This document shows, one piece after another, positions 34,482-42,567 of a stretch of 64,000 nucleotides of DNA. Positions within the stretch are counted from its first letter, which is position 1; every line of letters begins with the position of its first letter. The translations under genes were made by a program, and so were the position numbers. The notes beneath the pieces are model-generated. The model did not search any database. It was not told the DNA's origin and saw nothing but the letters and a program-made list of their open reading frames with translations. Source of the stretch: Dokdonia sinensis (GTDB lineage Bacteria; Bacteroidota; Bacteroidia; Flavobacteriales; Flavobacteriaceae); contig NZ_REFV01000011.1 in assembly GCF_003688895.1 (NCBI RefSeq), positions 62,001-126,000 on the forward strand. Reading direction: 5' to 3'.

Positions 34482-35639
34482 CTACAATTTATTGAATACT
34501 AAAATATCTAAGCGCAACTCATTAAAAACATAGATTACAGCAACGGTGAGCGCTATACATCTAAACCATATTTCGGGTATTCTTAGAGCGCTACTAGTCA
34601 AATAGAATCCTAATAAGTATGCCGGTAATAAGGGTAACCAATAACGGCTAAAACCCGTTCCAGCAAAAACTAGCCCAAGCATAATAAGAATTATTATCAA
34701 AAAGATTTTATTCCCCGCAGAAGAAAAGACCTTGAAATACCCATACAATGATAGAAACAATAAAGGAATGCTAAGCAACCAGCTACGCATACCCGTAATA
34801 GGAATAAATAATGACGCAAAGGCGGGAACACCATTTACTTTCCCTACTTCTTCGTGTCTTATCAGGCCTATTCCCGCTTTTAGATTATACAACAAACCGT
34901 GATTTTTAAACCTATTAAAATAACTTATACTATTGGTTTGCTCACTCTCTACTGTTCCTACATAATAAAACCATAAACCTAAGGGTATTAAAGCAAAAAG
35001 GACAGCAAAGACCAATTGTAAAATTTGAGAAAAATTCTTATTCTCATCTGCTTTTAAATATTTAATAAAAGCAAATAACACCAGCAAACCTACAACGGCA
35101 TATAAATATCTAGTTAAAACTAGAAGTAAGGTAAAAATTAAGATGTAAATCCAATTCTTAAATTTAGTTACGTCTTCGCTAAGATAATAAAGGAGAATCC
35201 ACAAAGAGCAGAATAATATACTATCTGGGTATAAAGATGAAATTGCCGAAACAAAATTTGTGTTTACGATTATAAGTAATACTATTAACGAGGTAATAGC
35301 TGGCTTATCCACAACTTTGGATATTGTTTTATGAGCATAAAAAACACCCACTAACGAAACGATTACTAAAAAAAGCCTAGAAAGAAAAATTCCTGATTCT
35401 ATTCCGTTGATTAAGGAGAAAGCACTTATTATAAGAGGAACAACTGGAGTAACTGTGCTAGCACGCTCGTGCAGCATATAATTGCCGTTTTCTAATAAGT
35501 TTGTAGCGATATTAACATAGGTGATCTCATCTCCTGTTAACGGCAAAAAAAAGGTTCTCAGACCTGAAATAATTGAAATTCCAGCAAGCGTATATAGTAT
35601 TGCAGGTCGTTCAAGAAGATTGCAGATTTTATTAAACAT
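34482..35639 (-). CDS. GT-C type membrane glycosyltransferase (ArnT/PMT-like)
   Basis: A 385-residue protein with about ten membrane helices. The first extracytoplasmic loop carries G-D-E (L-T-G-D-E-I-T-Y-V-N-I-A), the acidic pair GT-C enzymes use for catalysis. Such enzymes take sugar from polyprenyl phosphate on the periplasmic side. It is shorter than ArnT (about 550 residues) because the C-terminal soluble domain is missing. With the two preceding genes it makes a Gtr-type side-chain module. Confidence 0.8.
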   Translation of the reverse strand: MFNKICNLLERPAILYTLAGISIISGLRTFFLPLTGDEITYVNIATNLLENGNYMLHERASTVTPVVPLIISAFSLINGIESGIFLSRLFLVIVSLVGVFYAHKTISKVVDKPAITSLIVLLIIVNTNFVSAISSLYPDSILFCSLWILLYYLSEDVTKFKNWIYILIFTLLLVLTRYLYAVVGLLVLFAFIKYLKADENKNFSQILQLVFAVLFALIPLGLWFYYVGTVESEQTNSISYFNRFKNHGLLYNLKAGIGLIRHEEVGKVNGVPAFASLFIPITGMRSWLLSIPLLFLSLYGYFKVFSSAGNKIFLIIILIMLGLVFAGTGFSRYWLPLLPAYLLGFYLTSSALRIPEIWFRCIALTVAVIYVFNELRLDILVFNKL

Positions 35640-37045
35640 TATAAGTTATAGGTAATTTCATTTATCCCCTCCCAAATCCGCTCACTAGCCTTTTCTGGTT
35701 GCTCTGGTTTATTTACAATCCCAAACCATTCTTTAGTAACCGGGACAGGGTTCAAGGTTCCGTTAAGTAGACCTTTGATTCCGTCGTAAATCTCATTTTT
35801 ATTTAATGCCCAAGTGACGCTTTTATCATAATCTGGCATTGATCTAAAATGAACGTACTTATAATTTTGACCTATATCGCGTATTCCCTTTTTGAGCTGT
35901 GGCTGCTCATAGTTTGGGTAAATAGTGGGTTTGTCGTGAGCTACAAAATCAAAGACCATACTGGAACAGATATTCACCACGAGCTCACAATGATGACAAG
36001 TGTTAACCAGTAATGCAAAATCCTCTTTAGTAGGCATTACTTGATTCCACTGCGAACCCATCGGTTTCCATAATGGGTCTATGGCGGTAATGACATCTTT
36101 GTACGTTTCCAGCACCGCATCATACCTTCCGGAAAAGTCTATAGGCACCTTACGATAGATAATAGCTACATCTTCCCCTTCATCGCGAAGCTTTCTTACG
36201 GCCACGGCAGTGTCTTCTAAATAATATTGATCTAAAGGTGATGTCGTTTGATCATCTCCAGAAAAGCAAATGTATCTTGTTTCCTCATTAAGGTTATGCT
36301 GCTTACAGAATTGCTTTCGCGAAAGCAATAAACTCCCATCATAATGTGGTTCAAACTGTGGCGTACCCGTAACAAAAATCTGCTCCGCTCTCGTTTTGGG
36401 ATAATACTGAAGCAATTGATCTTTCATCAAGTCTGACCAAACAAAGTAGTAGTCAGTTTCAATCGTCGTCATCCCCTTGGGAAGATTGTCCCAACTATAA
36501 ATCCAGCAAGCGGTCTTGATGCCAAGATCCTGCGCTGCCAGAATGGGCGCTATGGCCTGTGTTGCACGCTGTGTGGTACAAAAAACGAGGTCTGGACGGT
36601 GTTCTTCTAATTGTTCTTTAAGTTCTTGATAGCGCTCTGTAGATCGCTCTGCCGCTTGCATTTGATCCATCAACCTTTGCCAACCTTTTGGCGTAGCACT
36701 AAATCTTTCGTGATATTTGACAAAGGCACTTTTGGCGGCTTTCTTAACACTATTCCACTGTAGCGGAAATCTGTAAGTGGGGTAGACATTGTCGTTTTCC
36801 CGCTTTCGCGAAAGCGCAAGTTCCACCCTTTTTCTTGCGTGACTTAGTGTAGGCGTTTTAGGATGAATCTTAGTGTTTTTTATAACCACCTCCTTGTAAC
36901 CCAATTCTTTCTCTAGAGAGAAGATGGTATTGTTCCAGTAGGTAATGTCAAAACCTTTCTCCTCACCTATTTCCTTGAATTTTGTGAACGCAAAATTGCG
37001 CAGGCCTACGCCGTCTGGGAAGAGAATAAAAACCTTTTTAGCCAT
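35639..37045 (-). CDS. Probable GT-B glycosyltransferase next to NulO genes
   Basis: This 468-residue protein opens with V-F-I-L-F-P-D-G-V-G-L-R-N. Two Rossmann-like halves are suggested by P-D-L-V-F-C-T-T-Q-R-A and I-F-V-T-G-T-P-Q-F-E, the latter like the second-domain start of CDP-glycerol or UDP-sugar transferases. I cannot place it in a numbered family. Its position directly after the NeuB-like gene makes a transferase for the CMP-activated nonulosonic acid attractive, but I see no conventional sialyltransferase motif. Two palindrome copies lie inside, both read as L-S-R-K. Confidence 0.6.
   Translation of the reverse strand: MAKKVFILFPDGVGLRNFAFTKFKEIGEEKGFDITYWNNTIFSLEKELGYKEVVIKNTKIHPKTPTLSHARKRVELALSRKRENDNVYPTYRFPLQWNSVKKAAKSAFVKYHERFSATPKGWQRLMDQMQAAERSTERYQELKEQLEEHRPDLVFCTTQRATQAIAPILAAQDLGIKTACWIYSWDNLPKGMTTIETDYYFVWSDLMKDQLLQYYPKTRAEQIFVTGTPQFEPHYDGSLLLSRKQFCKQHNLNEETRYICFSGDDQTTSPLDQYYLEDTAVAVRKLRDEGEDVAIIYRKVPIDFSGRYDAVLETYKDVITAIDPLWKPMGSQWNQVMPTKEDFALLVNTCHHCELVVNICSSMVFDFVAHDKPTIYPNYEQPQLKKGIRDIGQNYKYVHFRSMPDYDKSVTWALNKNEIYDGIKGLLNGTLNPVPVTKEWFGIVNKPEQPEKASERIWEGINEITYNL
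36311..36328. repeat. Highly iterated palindrome, copy 8
   Basis: TTGCTTTCGCGAAAGCAA, 18-base perfect palindrome, read as L-L-S-R-K. Confidence 0.95.
36801..36816. repeat. Highly iterated palindrome, copy 9
   Basis: CGCTTTCGCGAAAGCG, the second copy in the same gene, 490 bases from copy 8, read as A-L-S-R-K. Confidence 0.95.
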
Positions 37046-37048
37046 CTG

Positions 37049-37924
37049 TTAAGCCTTGCGGTACTTAAGTTTATCTCGTTGTACCTGCTCTATGGGTAAT
37101 ATATCTGTTGCCTTATAGTCCAGCGCTTGATGCACCGCCCTAAGGTCTCTAGCAAGTTTTCTCATCCCCGCAGGCTCCAGGGAAGCACTATGATCTGTCC
37201 CTTTCCAAGTTCGATCTAAGGTATAGTGACGCTCCACGATATTTGCACCTAATGTATAAGCAGCAACATCTACCGCAATACCGAGGTGGTGGCCTGAAAA
37301 GCCAATATGCTTCACACGATCCCCATATTTCTCGATAAGTGTCTTGATATCTAATAGACAAACATCTGGAAATGGTACCGGATATCCCGAAGTACAATTG
37401 TACAGCACAAGGTCTTTACCCCTGTTGTGCTTTTCGAAGAATGTAACAAGTTCCTCTATTTCATCTCTGGTAGTCATTCCTGTAGAGCAATGAATTTCCC
37501 CTTCGTAGTTCTCACACAACCAGCCTAACATCTCGTAGTGATTATTACAGGCACTTGGTATTTTTATAAATTCTGGGTGAAGTCCCGCGATCTCCTTTGC
37601 ACTTGTCGTATCCCAAACAGAGGTTGCATAGGTAATACCAAGCTCCTCACAAAAGTCCTTTAACTCGCTGTGTTGCGCCACGTCAAATTCCAAAAATTCC
37701 CGGTGAGCTCCGTAAGTGTCCCCATAAGAATTTACGGGATTGGGGTGCGGTGCTTCGTACTGCTCCTTAGTGAGAAGTTCTACATTGTGTCTTTTTTGAA
37801 ACTTTACAGCGTCTACCTTGCAAAAAATAGCCGCGACTTTAATCATTTCCTTTGCGATTTCCATATCGCCTTTGTGATTGCCACCTATTTCTGCAATGGT
37901 ATATGGGACTTTGTAATTACTCAT
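37049..37924 (-). CDS. NeuB-like nonulosonic acid synthase without SAF domain
   Basis: The protein has 291 residues from MSNYKVPYTIAEIGGNHKGD. The frame is open 52 codons upstream, but this region runs back into the fusion gene and has no family character. NeuB signatures are I-A-E-I-G-G-N-H-K-G, V-D-A-V-K-F-Q-K-R, I-K-I-P-S-A-C-N-N and H-C-S-T-G-M-T-T. NeuB enzymes condense phosphoenolpyruvate with a six-carbon amino sugar or its 6-phosphate to give a nine-carbon acid. The usual C-terminal antifreeze-like (SAF) domain, about 60 residues, is absent. The start overlaps the upstream stop (ATGAGTAA). Confidence 0.88.
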   Translation of the reverse strand: MSNYKVPYTIAEIGGNHKGDMEIAKEMIKVAAIFCKVDAVKFQKRHNVELLTKEQYEAPHPNPVNSYGDTYGAHREFLEFDVAQHSELKDFCEELGITYATSVWDTTSAKEIAGLHPEFIKIPSACNNHYEMLGWLCENYEGEIHCSTGMTTRDEIEELVTFFEKHNRGKDLVLYNCTSGYPVPFPDVCLLDIKTLIEKYGDRVKHIGFSGHHLGIAVDVAAYTLGANIVERHYTLDRTWKGTDHSASLEPAGMRKLARDLRAVHQALDYKATDILPIEQVQRDKLKYRKA

Positions 37925-39080
37925 AACGGTTGTTGTATTTAAATATAAAGTCGCAGGCCTCGCGTATCGCTCCTTCTGCACTATTATTCTGTAAGATAAT
38001 ATCTGCGTGATTCTTAATGGGCATTGTAGCGTTTGCAGGAGTGAGTGACCAGCCCACAGCACAAATATTTGCAAGATCATTTACATCATCACCTATATAA
38101 GCCATTTCTGAAAAGGAAATCCCACGGTCTGTCGCAATTCTCGATAGCAAGCTATATTTATCCTTAACGCCTAAGAATACATCTTTGATCTTTAATTTTT
38201 TCATTCGGCTGGCGACTATTTGAGAATCTTCTGAGGTCATCACCATCACCTCTACGTTGTGTTGACGTATAATCTCAAGTCCCATCCCGTCACGCATATC
38301 AAACTTTTTCATCAGCTCGCCTTCTGAGCCATAATAGATACATCCATCTGTAAAAACACCATCCACATCCAGAATAAGATGTGAGATGCGAGAAGCTCCT
38401 TTATTGGTTTTGAGCCTAGAAGCCAATAATTCTTCGACAATTTTCCAATCGGTGAGGGTGTCTATTTCTGTGAGACTGTCTTCTGGCATTTGTACGGTGG
38501 CAATGTTACCGCTGATTCTGTTTCCGCTCTTGCGAAAGGCTTTACTCGTCGTTACGTAGCACGCTCCATTTTCAATCAGTAAGCCATCAAAGTCCTGTCT
38601 GCGCGGTCGGTTAAAGACGTCATAATTTTTTGGAGTTCCATCTGCATTCCAAGTAAAGCGATGCGTGTTTACCACCGTAAGTGCCGAATCGTAGTTTTCA
38701 TCATTCGAGACTTTGTCAATGCAAGCATTAATATATATAGCTGTTGTAAATGGTGAAGTGGCTTGAAGTAGGCATAAAATATCAAAAGATGCATCTAGTC
38801 CCTTAACAAACTCCTGCATTCCCATTTCGGTAGATGCTGTATCTGTAGCGCTTGCTTCACTACGCTTTACTGTTTGTACTTTATCTGTCCAATGATATTC
38901 TCGCTTACAAAATGAGATGATATCATCATCGTCTGTGTAAACATAAATACTATCCAGCGTGGATGCAATCGCCTCTCCTAGTACCCAGCAAAATAGTGGG
39001 CGTCCGAGTAGCTTCTTTTTATTCTTTCCAGGAATACCTTTGGAGCCTTTACGTAAGGGCAAGAAGCCTATAGATTTCAT
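37917..39080 (-). CDS. CMP-nonulosonate cytidylyltransferase fused to KdsC-type HAD phosphatase
   Basis: The product has 387 residues. Residues 1-220 are a NeuA-type cytidylyltransferase (L-P-L-R-K-G-S-K-G-I-P-G-K-N, C-L-L-Q-A-T-S-P-F). Residues about 230-387 are a KdsC-like HAD phosphatase (H-L-I-L-D-V-D-G-V-F-T-D-G, V-M-T-S-E-D-S, I-G-D-D-V-N-D). The same two-domain order occurs in animal CMAS proteins. With the neighbouring NeuB it suggests the phosphate route: NulO 9-phosphate, dephosphorylation, then CMP activation. It starts a new block after a 285-base gap and is probably the first gene of its transcript. Confidence 0.9.
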   Translation of the reverse strand: MKSIGFLPLRKGSKGIPGKNKKKLLGRPLFCWVLGEAIASTLDSIYVYTDDDDIISFCKREYHWTDKVQTVKRSEASATDTASTEMGMQEFVKGLDASFDILCLLQATSPFTTAIYINACIDKVSNDENYDSALTVVNTHRFTWNADGTPKNYDVFNRPRRQDFDGLLIENGACYVTTSKAFRKSGNRISGNIATVQMPEDSLTEIDTLTDWKIVEELLASRLKTNKGASRISHLILDVDGVFTDGCIYYGSEGELMKKFDMRDGMGLEIIRQHNVEVMVMTSEDSQIVASRMKKLKIKDVFLGVKDKYSLLSRIATDRGISFSEMAYIGDDVNDLANICAVGWSLTPANATMPIKNHADIILQNNSAEGAIREACDFIFKYNNRYE

Positions 39081-39132
39081 AAGTCAGCGTATTGTAGTGT
39101 TACCTTGAACAGCCTGTCAACTATTTGTTCGA

Positions 39133-39140
39133 CAAAAGTA
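39133..39140 (-). promoter_or_regulatory. Possible -7 element upstream of the cytidylyltransferase fusion
   Basis: TACTTTTG on the minus strand, 52 bases before the ATG at 39080; no TTG at the usual distance. It lies in the largest gap of the polysaccharide locus. Confidence 0.35.
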
Positions 39141-39152
39141 TGTATTTTATGG

Positions 39153-39341
39153 GTAAAAGGTAAGGGATTATGTTGCTCTTTTTACAGACGGCTAGACAAG
39201 TCCTATGACCTCTTTACAGACGCTCCAACCGACGTCGATGCACATAGACAAGAGTTATAATAAAAGAACAGGAAAAGAAAAATGATCCGAACAGCGACGT
39301 CTTGCACAAAAACGCTCTTCACAGCATTCGTTACCTTTTAC
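39153..39341. repeat. Intergenic segment bounded by an 11-base inverted repeat
   Basis: GTAAAAGGTAA (39153-39163) and TTACCTTTTAC (39331-39341) are exact inverted copies 189 bases end to end. Between them are two copies of TTTACAGACG (about 39179 and 39213) and the palindrome CGACGTCG. No open frame of note was seen. It may be a decayed small insertion or a folded leader. Confidence 0.5.
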
Positions 39342-39365
39342 AAAGTTTGAAATAAGCGATTTACG

Positions 39366-40244
39366 TTAGTACTTTACGGGAGCAAGTTTATTCTTAGCAT
39401 CAATTGTTTTTTGAGAAACTGTAATCCTGTACTTTAATGTGCTGGGCAACTTAAATAGTGTAGAAAAAACGACTTGTGAGAATGATTTAAAATACTTCAA
39501 ATCTGTAAGCGCATATTTCCTAAAATTATGCAGGAGCGCTTTTAAAATCTTAAGTAAGGGTTTAGGATAGTAAACGATATAAAATTTAAGTGTATTCTGA
39601 AGTTGATGCTCAAATCTAAAGTAATTTCTGCCTGTGGCTTTTCTCTTTTCCACATCCACTCGATGGTTTACTTGAATATCATAGCAGTAAAGAATGTCGT
39701 ACCCAGCATCCAAAACCTCAATAGCCACGGCAGATTCTTCTCCGTAAATATCCATCCATAGCGGAAAACCATTGGTTTCCTCGTATACGGTCTTCTTTAT
39801 GGCAAATCCACAACCCACAAAATCATTAGTTAGATAGTTTGTAGCACTTTTAGCCTGCGCACGAGCTTCTGTGTCTGTTGCAAACAGACCACGCACTTCC
39901 TGAAAAGCTAGAATTCCGAGGTTTTTGCTTTCGCGAAAGCGTACTTCTACTTCTTCAATAAAATTAAGACTTAGGGGATGTGCATCGTCATCCAGTCCTA
40001 TAAAAATAGTTCCCTGCGCATTTTTATAAAGCGCGTTACGTGCAGGTGAGGCGCTTATACTCGCGTCTAACTTGCTCCAATGCACCCAATCGTACTCCGG
40101 AATTAAAGGTTCTGTCTTCTCACAGCCGTCTATAAAAACCCGTACTTCGTGACGCTCGTGATCCATCATTACCTTGAGGACATCAAGTGTAGTCCTCAAA
40201 TCTGCCGGTCGGTTTCTCGTTACGATTAGGAAGGAAATATCCAT
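39366..40244 (-). CDS. Glycosyltransferase family 2
   Basis: The product has 292 residues: GT-A core with I-S-F-L-I-V-T-R-N-R-P-A-D-L and metal site F-I-G-L-D-D-D-A-H-P. The E-E-S-A-V-A-I-E-V segment replaces the common E-D-x-D. R-F-R-E-S at about residue 103 is palindrome-encoded. It shares one base with the upstream GT4 stop and lies after the gap that separates it from the NulO genes. The acceptor is unknown. Confidence 0.85.
   Translation of the reverse strand: MDISFLIVTRNRPADLRTTLDVLKVMMDHERHEVRVFIDGCEKTEPLIPEYDWVHWSKLDASISASPARNALYKNAQGTIFIGLDDDAHPLSLNFIEEVEVRFRESKNLGILAFQEVRGLFATDTEARAQAKSATNYLTNDFVGCGFAIKKTVYEETNGFPLWMDIYGEESAVAIEVLDAGYDILYCYDIQVNHRVDVEKRKATGRNYFRFEHQLQNTLKFYIVYYPKPLLKILKALLHNFRKYALTDLKYFKSFSQVVFSTLFKLPSTLKYRITVSQKTIDAKNKLAPVKY
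39927..39940. repeat. Highly iterated palindrome, copy 10
   Basis: GCTTTCGCGAAAGC in a GT2 gene, read as R-F-R-E-S. Confidence 0.95.
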
Positions 40245-41395
40245 TACGATGAATGATTATAGACGTTTTTGTATAAATCGATTATCTGAGGTCGTAAGAT
40301 ACTTCTATTATAATTTTTGAGAATGAATTGCGTATTGAAGTCTTGAGCATTTTTTCTAAGCGACTCGTCAGTAATTGCTTTCTCGATGAGACCAGCAATT
40401 TCTTCTACGTCCAGCGGATTGTGTATGAGCAATCCGTTCTTCCCGTCTTGAATGACCTCCTCTGTCACCTTTCCAGGATTGGACTGGATGGGAAATGCGC
40501 CCATTCCCATAGCTTCGAGCAAGGCATTGGGCATCCCGTCAGAAAGGCTGTTTGCAACGTGAATACTACTGCTCCCCATAAGTTCCAGAAGCGTGGTGTT
40601 TTTGACAAAAGAATTTCTCGCAAATACTTTTGAAATGAGATCTGATAGCCTTTGCGAATTTCTGATCTGTTCCTCAACACTTCGATCTACACTATATAAA
40701 ACGATATCATAAGTATTAAAATAGTTCTTGTCCACTAACTCAAGTGCTTGCAGGACCACAGATGCTTTACCTACGCCATCGTCATACCCTTTGATGAGAA
40801 TGGTATTTCTTTCGGTGGTAGATTTAATGTGTGCGGGATCGAGGTCAAGGCCTCCATTGCCCGGAAATACTCCTAGAAATTTACCCTTAAATCCGTTTTC
40901 TTGAGCAATAGTCTGGTCTCTTTTACAATCTGTAATAAGGTAATTTGCCCTTTTTAGAAAATTTGAAACTTCTTGCTTAGTAAGTCCTAATCGTTTAAAG
41001 TCATAGATGTCGCTTCCCCAAGAGGAGTAAATCAAAGGAACCTCAACTTCTTGAAGCACAGAAAGAATTGGGATTCCTGCGAGTTGCATTTCAAAGCAAT
41101 GTATGATGTCGGGTTGTATGTTTTGGTACGCTTTCGCGAAAGCGTTTACAACATCATTCTCATTGCGCTCTTGGAGCTTCTTATATAGGTTAGGTAATTT
41201 ACTCTTGATGCTTGACCGCAAAGGAAAATCCCAGCGTAGTTTCCACCCTTTTATTTGGGTGACCCAAGGGATTTTAGAAGAAGGTGGTCCGCCATCTGTA
41301 ATGTCAAACCAAAACACCTCGTGCCCCGAATGCTCCAACTGGTTAACCCATTGAAAAAAGTGGTGGTTTGGTATGGCAACGGTTAGGATTTTCAA
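40244..41395 (-). CDS. Glycosyltransferase family 4
   Basis: The protein has 383 residues, starting with TTG (MKILTVAIPNHH) in a TTGA overlap with the upstream gene. GT-B marks are I-I-H-C-F-E-M-Q-L-A-G, S-S-W-G-S-D-I-Y and the C-terminal S-D-G-M-P-N-A-L-L-E-A-M-G-M-G. A-F-A-K-A at about residue 84 is palindrome-encoded. Confidence 0.87.
   Translation of the reverse strand: MKILTVAIPNHHFFQWVNQLEHSGHEVFWFDITDGGPPSSKIPWVTQIKGWKLRWDFPLRSSIKSKLPNLYKKLQERNENDVVNAFAKAYQNIQPDIIHCFEMQLAGIPILSVLQEVEVPLIYSSWGSDIYDFKRLGLTKQEVSNFLKRANYLITDCKRDQTIAQENGFKGKFLGVFPGNGGLDLDPAHIKSTTERNTILIKGYDDGVGKASVVLQALELVDKNYFNTYDIVLYSVDRSVEEQIRNSQRLSDLISKVFARNSFVKNTTLLELMGSSSIHVANSLSDGMPNALLEAMGMGAFPIQSNPGKVTEEVIQDGKNGLLIHNPLDVEEIAGLIEKAITDESLRKNAQDFNTQFILKNYNRSILRPQIIDLYKNVYNHSS
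41128..41145. repeat. Highly iterated palindrome, copy 11
   Basis: ACGCTTTCGCGAAAGCGT, 18-base perfect palindrome in a GT4 gene, read as A-F-A-K-A. Confidence 0.95.
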
Positions 41396-42567
41396 GAAAG
41401 TAAATTTCTATAAGATTGATTAAATTTTTCTATATCAAAATGATTGAGCGCGTAGTTTCTTGCGTTTTCAGCTAAGGCTAGTCTTTTAATATCGTTTGTG
41501 ATTAAATCACTCAAATTTTCTACAAAACTATCAATTATCTCAAGTTCTATTGATTCACCTACAAGAATACCATTCTCTTGATGACGTATATGCTCAGAAA
41601 TCCCACCTACATCTGTGCATACGGGTATCACTCCGTGAGGCATTGCCTCCATAAGAACCATAGGAAAACCCTCGGTGCTAGAACAAATTATAATTAAATC
41701 TAATTCCTTGTAAAACTTTGAAAGGTCTGAGATTGTTGTAATCTCACCTACATAATTCACTCCCGCTTCTTGTATACGACTTTTCTCTCCTTTCATTCCA
41801 GAACCCGCCATCTTAAAATGGGTGCCAGTAAACTTTAATTTTATTTTTTTTGCAATTTCAAGAAATATCCACGGTCTTTTCTCATCAGACCATCGTCCGA
41901 TAAAACCAACGTTTAATACCTCAGAAACTGGTTTGATTGAAAGGTCTTGAATATTTGATAGATCAACTCCATTTGAAATGATACGTATTTTATCTGGTGA
42001 GGCAATTATATTGTTCTCCCTATATATATTCAATACGTCTTCTTTGGCTTTTCTGTTGATGACCACTCGGGTATCGATATACTTAGCGGAGCTTGCTAAA
42101 GTTGATATTCTAGAATCATTAGGTGCTATGGCGTGTATTAAGTCTATACGCTGTTTTGAAGTATTAATTAATGATAAAATATCATAAAAATAAGTGCTGT
42201 TACAGCCAAAAACGTGTGTTACCGTTTTACTCCCATTGATTGCTTTTGCAATGGTGTTGAAAAGTGCCTTTCGAACTCTATTACTTTTCTTGTTGATAAT
42301 ACTATTAAGCTCAATAATGGTTGCGCTTTCGCGAAAGTGAGGTAAGTAATGATCTGTTGCCGAAAGATGGGTAAAAATAACCGTCACTTCTTTATGAGAA
42401 ACAGCCTTTACAATATCGAGATGAACCTGCTCTGCTCCACCTAAATGGTAGTAAGGGAATATAAAGATAATGTCTGATTTACTTATAATAAACGATTTGA
42501 AATACCGAAATATGAATAGATAAATCCAGCCTAAACAATACTTTACAAACCGCTTTAACCTATTCAT
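41392..42567 (-). CDS. Glycosyltransferase family 4 with N-terminal hydrophobic segment
   Basis: The product has 391 residues. A hydrophobic stretch (about 8-24) could anchor it. Y-Y-H-L-G-G-A-E-Q-V-H-L-D-I is the glycine loop, and S-T-E-G-F-P-M-V-L-M-E-A-M-P-H-G the donor site. F-R-E-S at about residue 76 is palindrome-encoded. The start overlaps the GT2 stop (ATGA). Confidence 0.87.
   Translation of the reverse strand: MNRLKRFVKYCLGWIYLFIFRYFKSFIISKSDIIFIFPYYHLGGAEQVHLDIVKAVSHKEVTVIFTHLSATDHYLPHFRESATIIELNSIINKKSNRVRKALFNTIAKAINGSKTVTHVFGCNSTYFYDILSLINTSKQRIDLIHAIAPNDSRISTLASSAKYIDTRVVINRKAKEDVLNIYRENNIIASPDKIRIISNGVDLSNIQDLSIKPVSEVLNVGFIGRWSDEKRPWIFLEIAKKIKLKFTGTHFKMAGSGMKGEKSRIQEAGVNYVGEITTISDLSKFYKELDLIIICSSTEGFPMVLMEAMPHGVIPVCTDVGGISEHIRHQENGILVGESIELEIIDSFVENLSDLITNDIKRLALAENARNYALNHFDIEKFNQSYRNLLS
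42326..42337. repeat. Highly iterated palindrome, copy 12
   Basis: CTTTCGCGAAAG, minimal 12-base core, read as H-F-R-E-S. It is the last copy before an 11-kb stretch without any. Confidence 0.9.

Noticed and set aside
37925-38080. N-terminal extension of the NeuB-like gene to 38080
   Set aside because: It runs 52 codons back into the upstream fusion gene. The ATG at 37924 gives the canonical NeuB N-terminus and a normal short overlap.
38521-38540. CGCTCTTGCGAAAGG as a further palindrome copy
   Set aside because: Three positions differ from the palindrome and symmetry is lost; it may be a decayed copy but cannot be told from chance.
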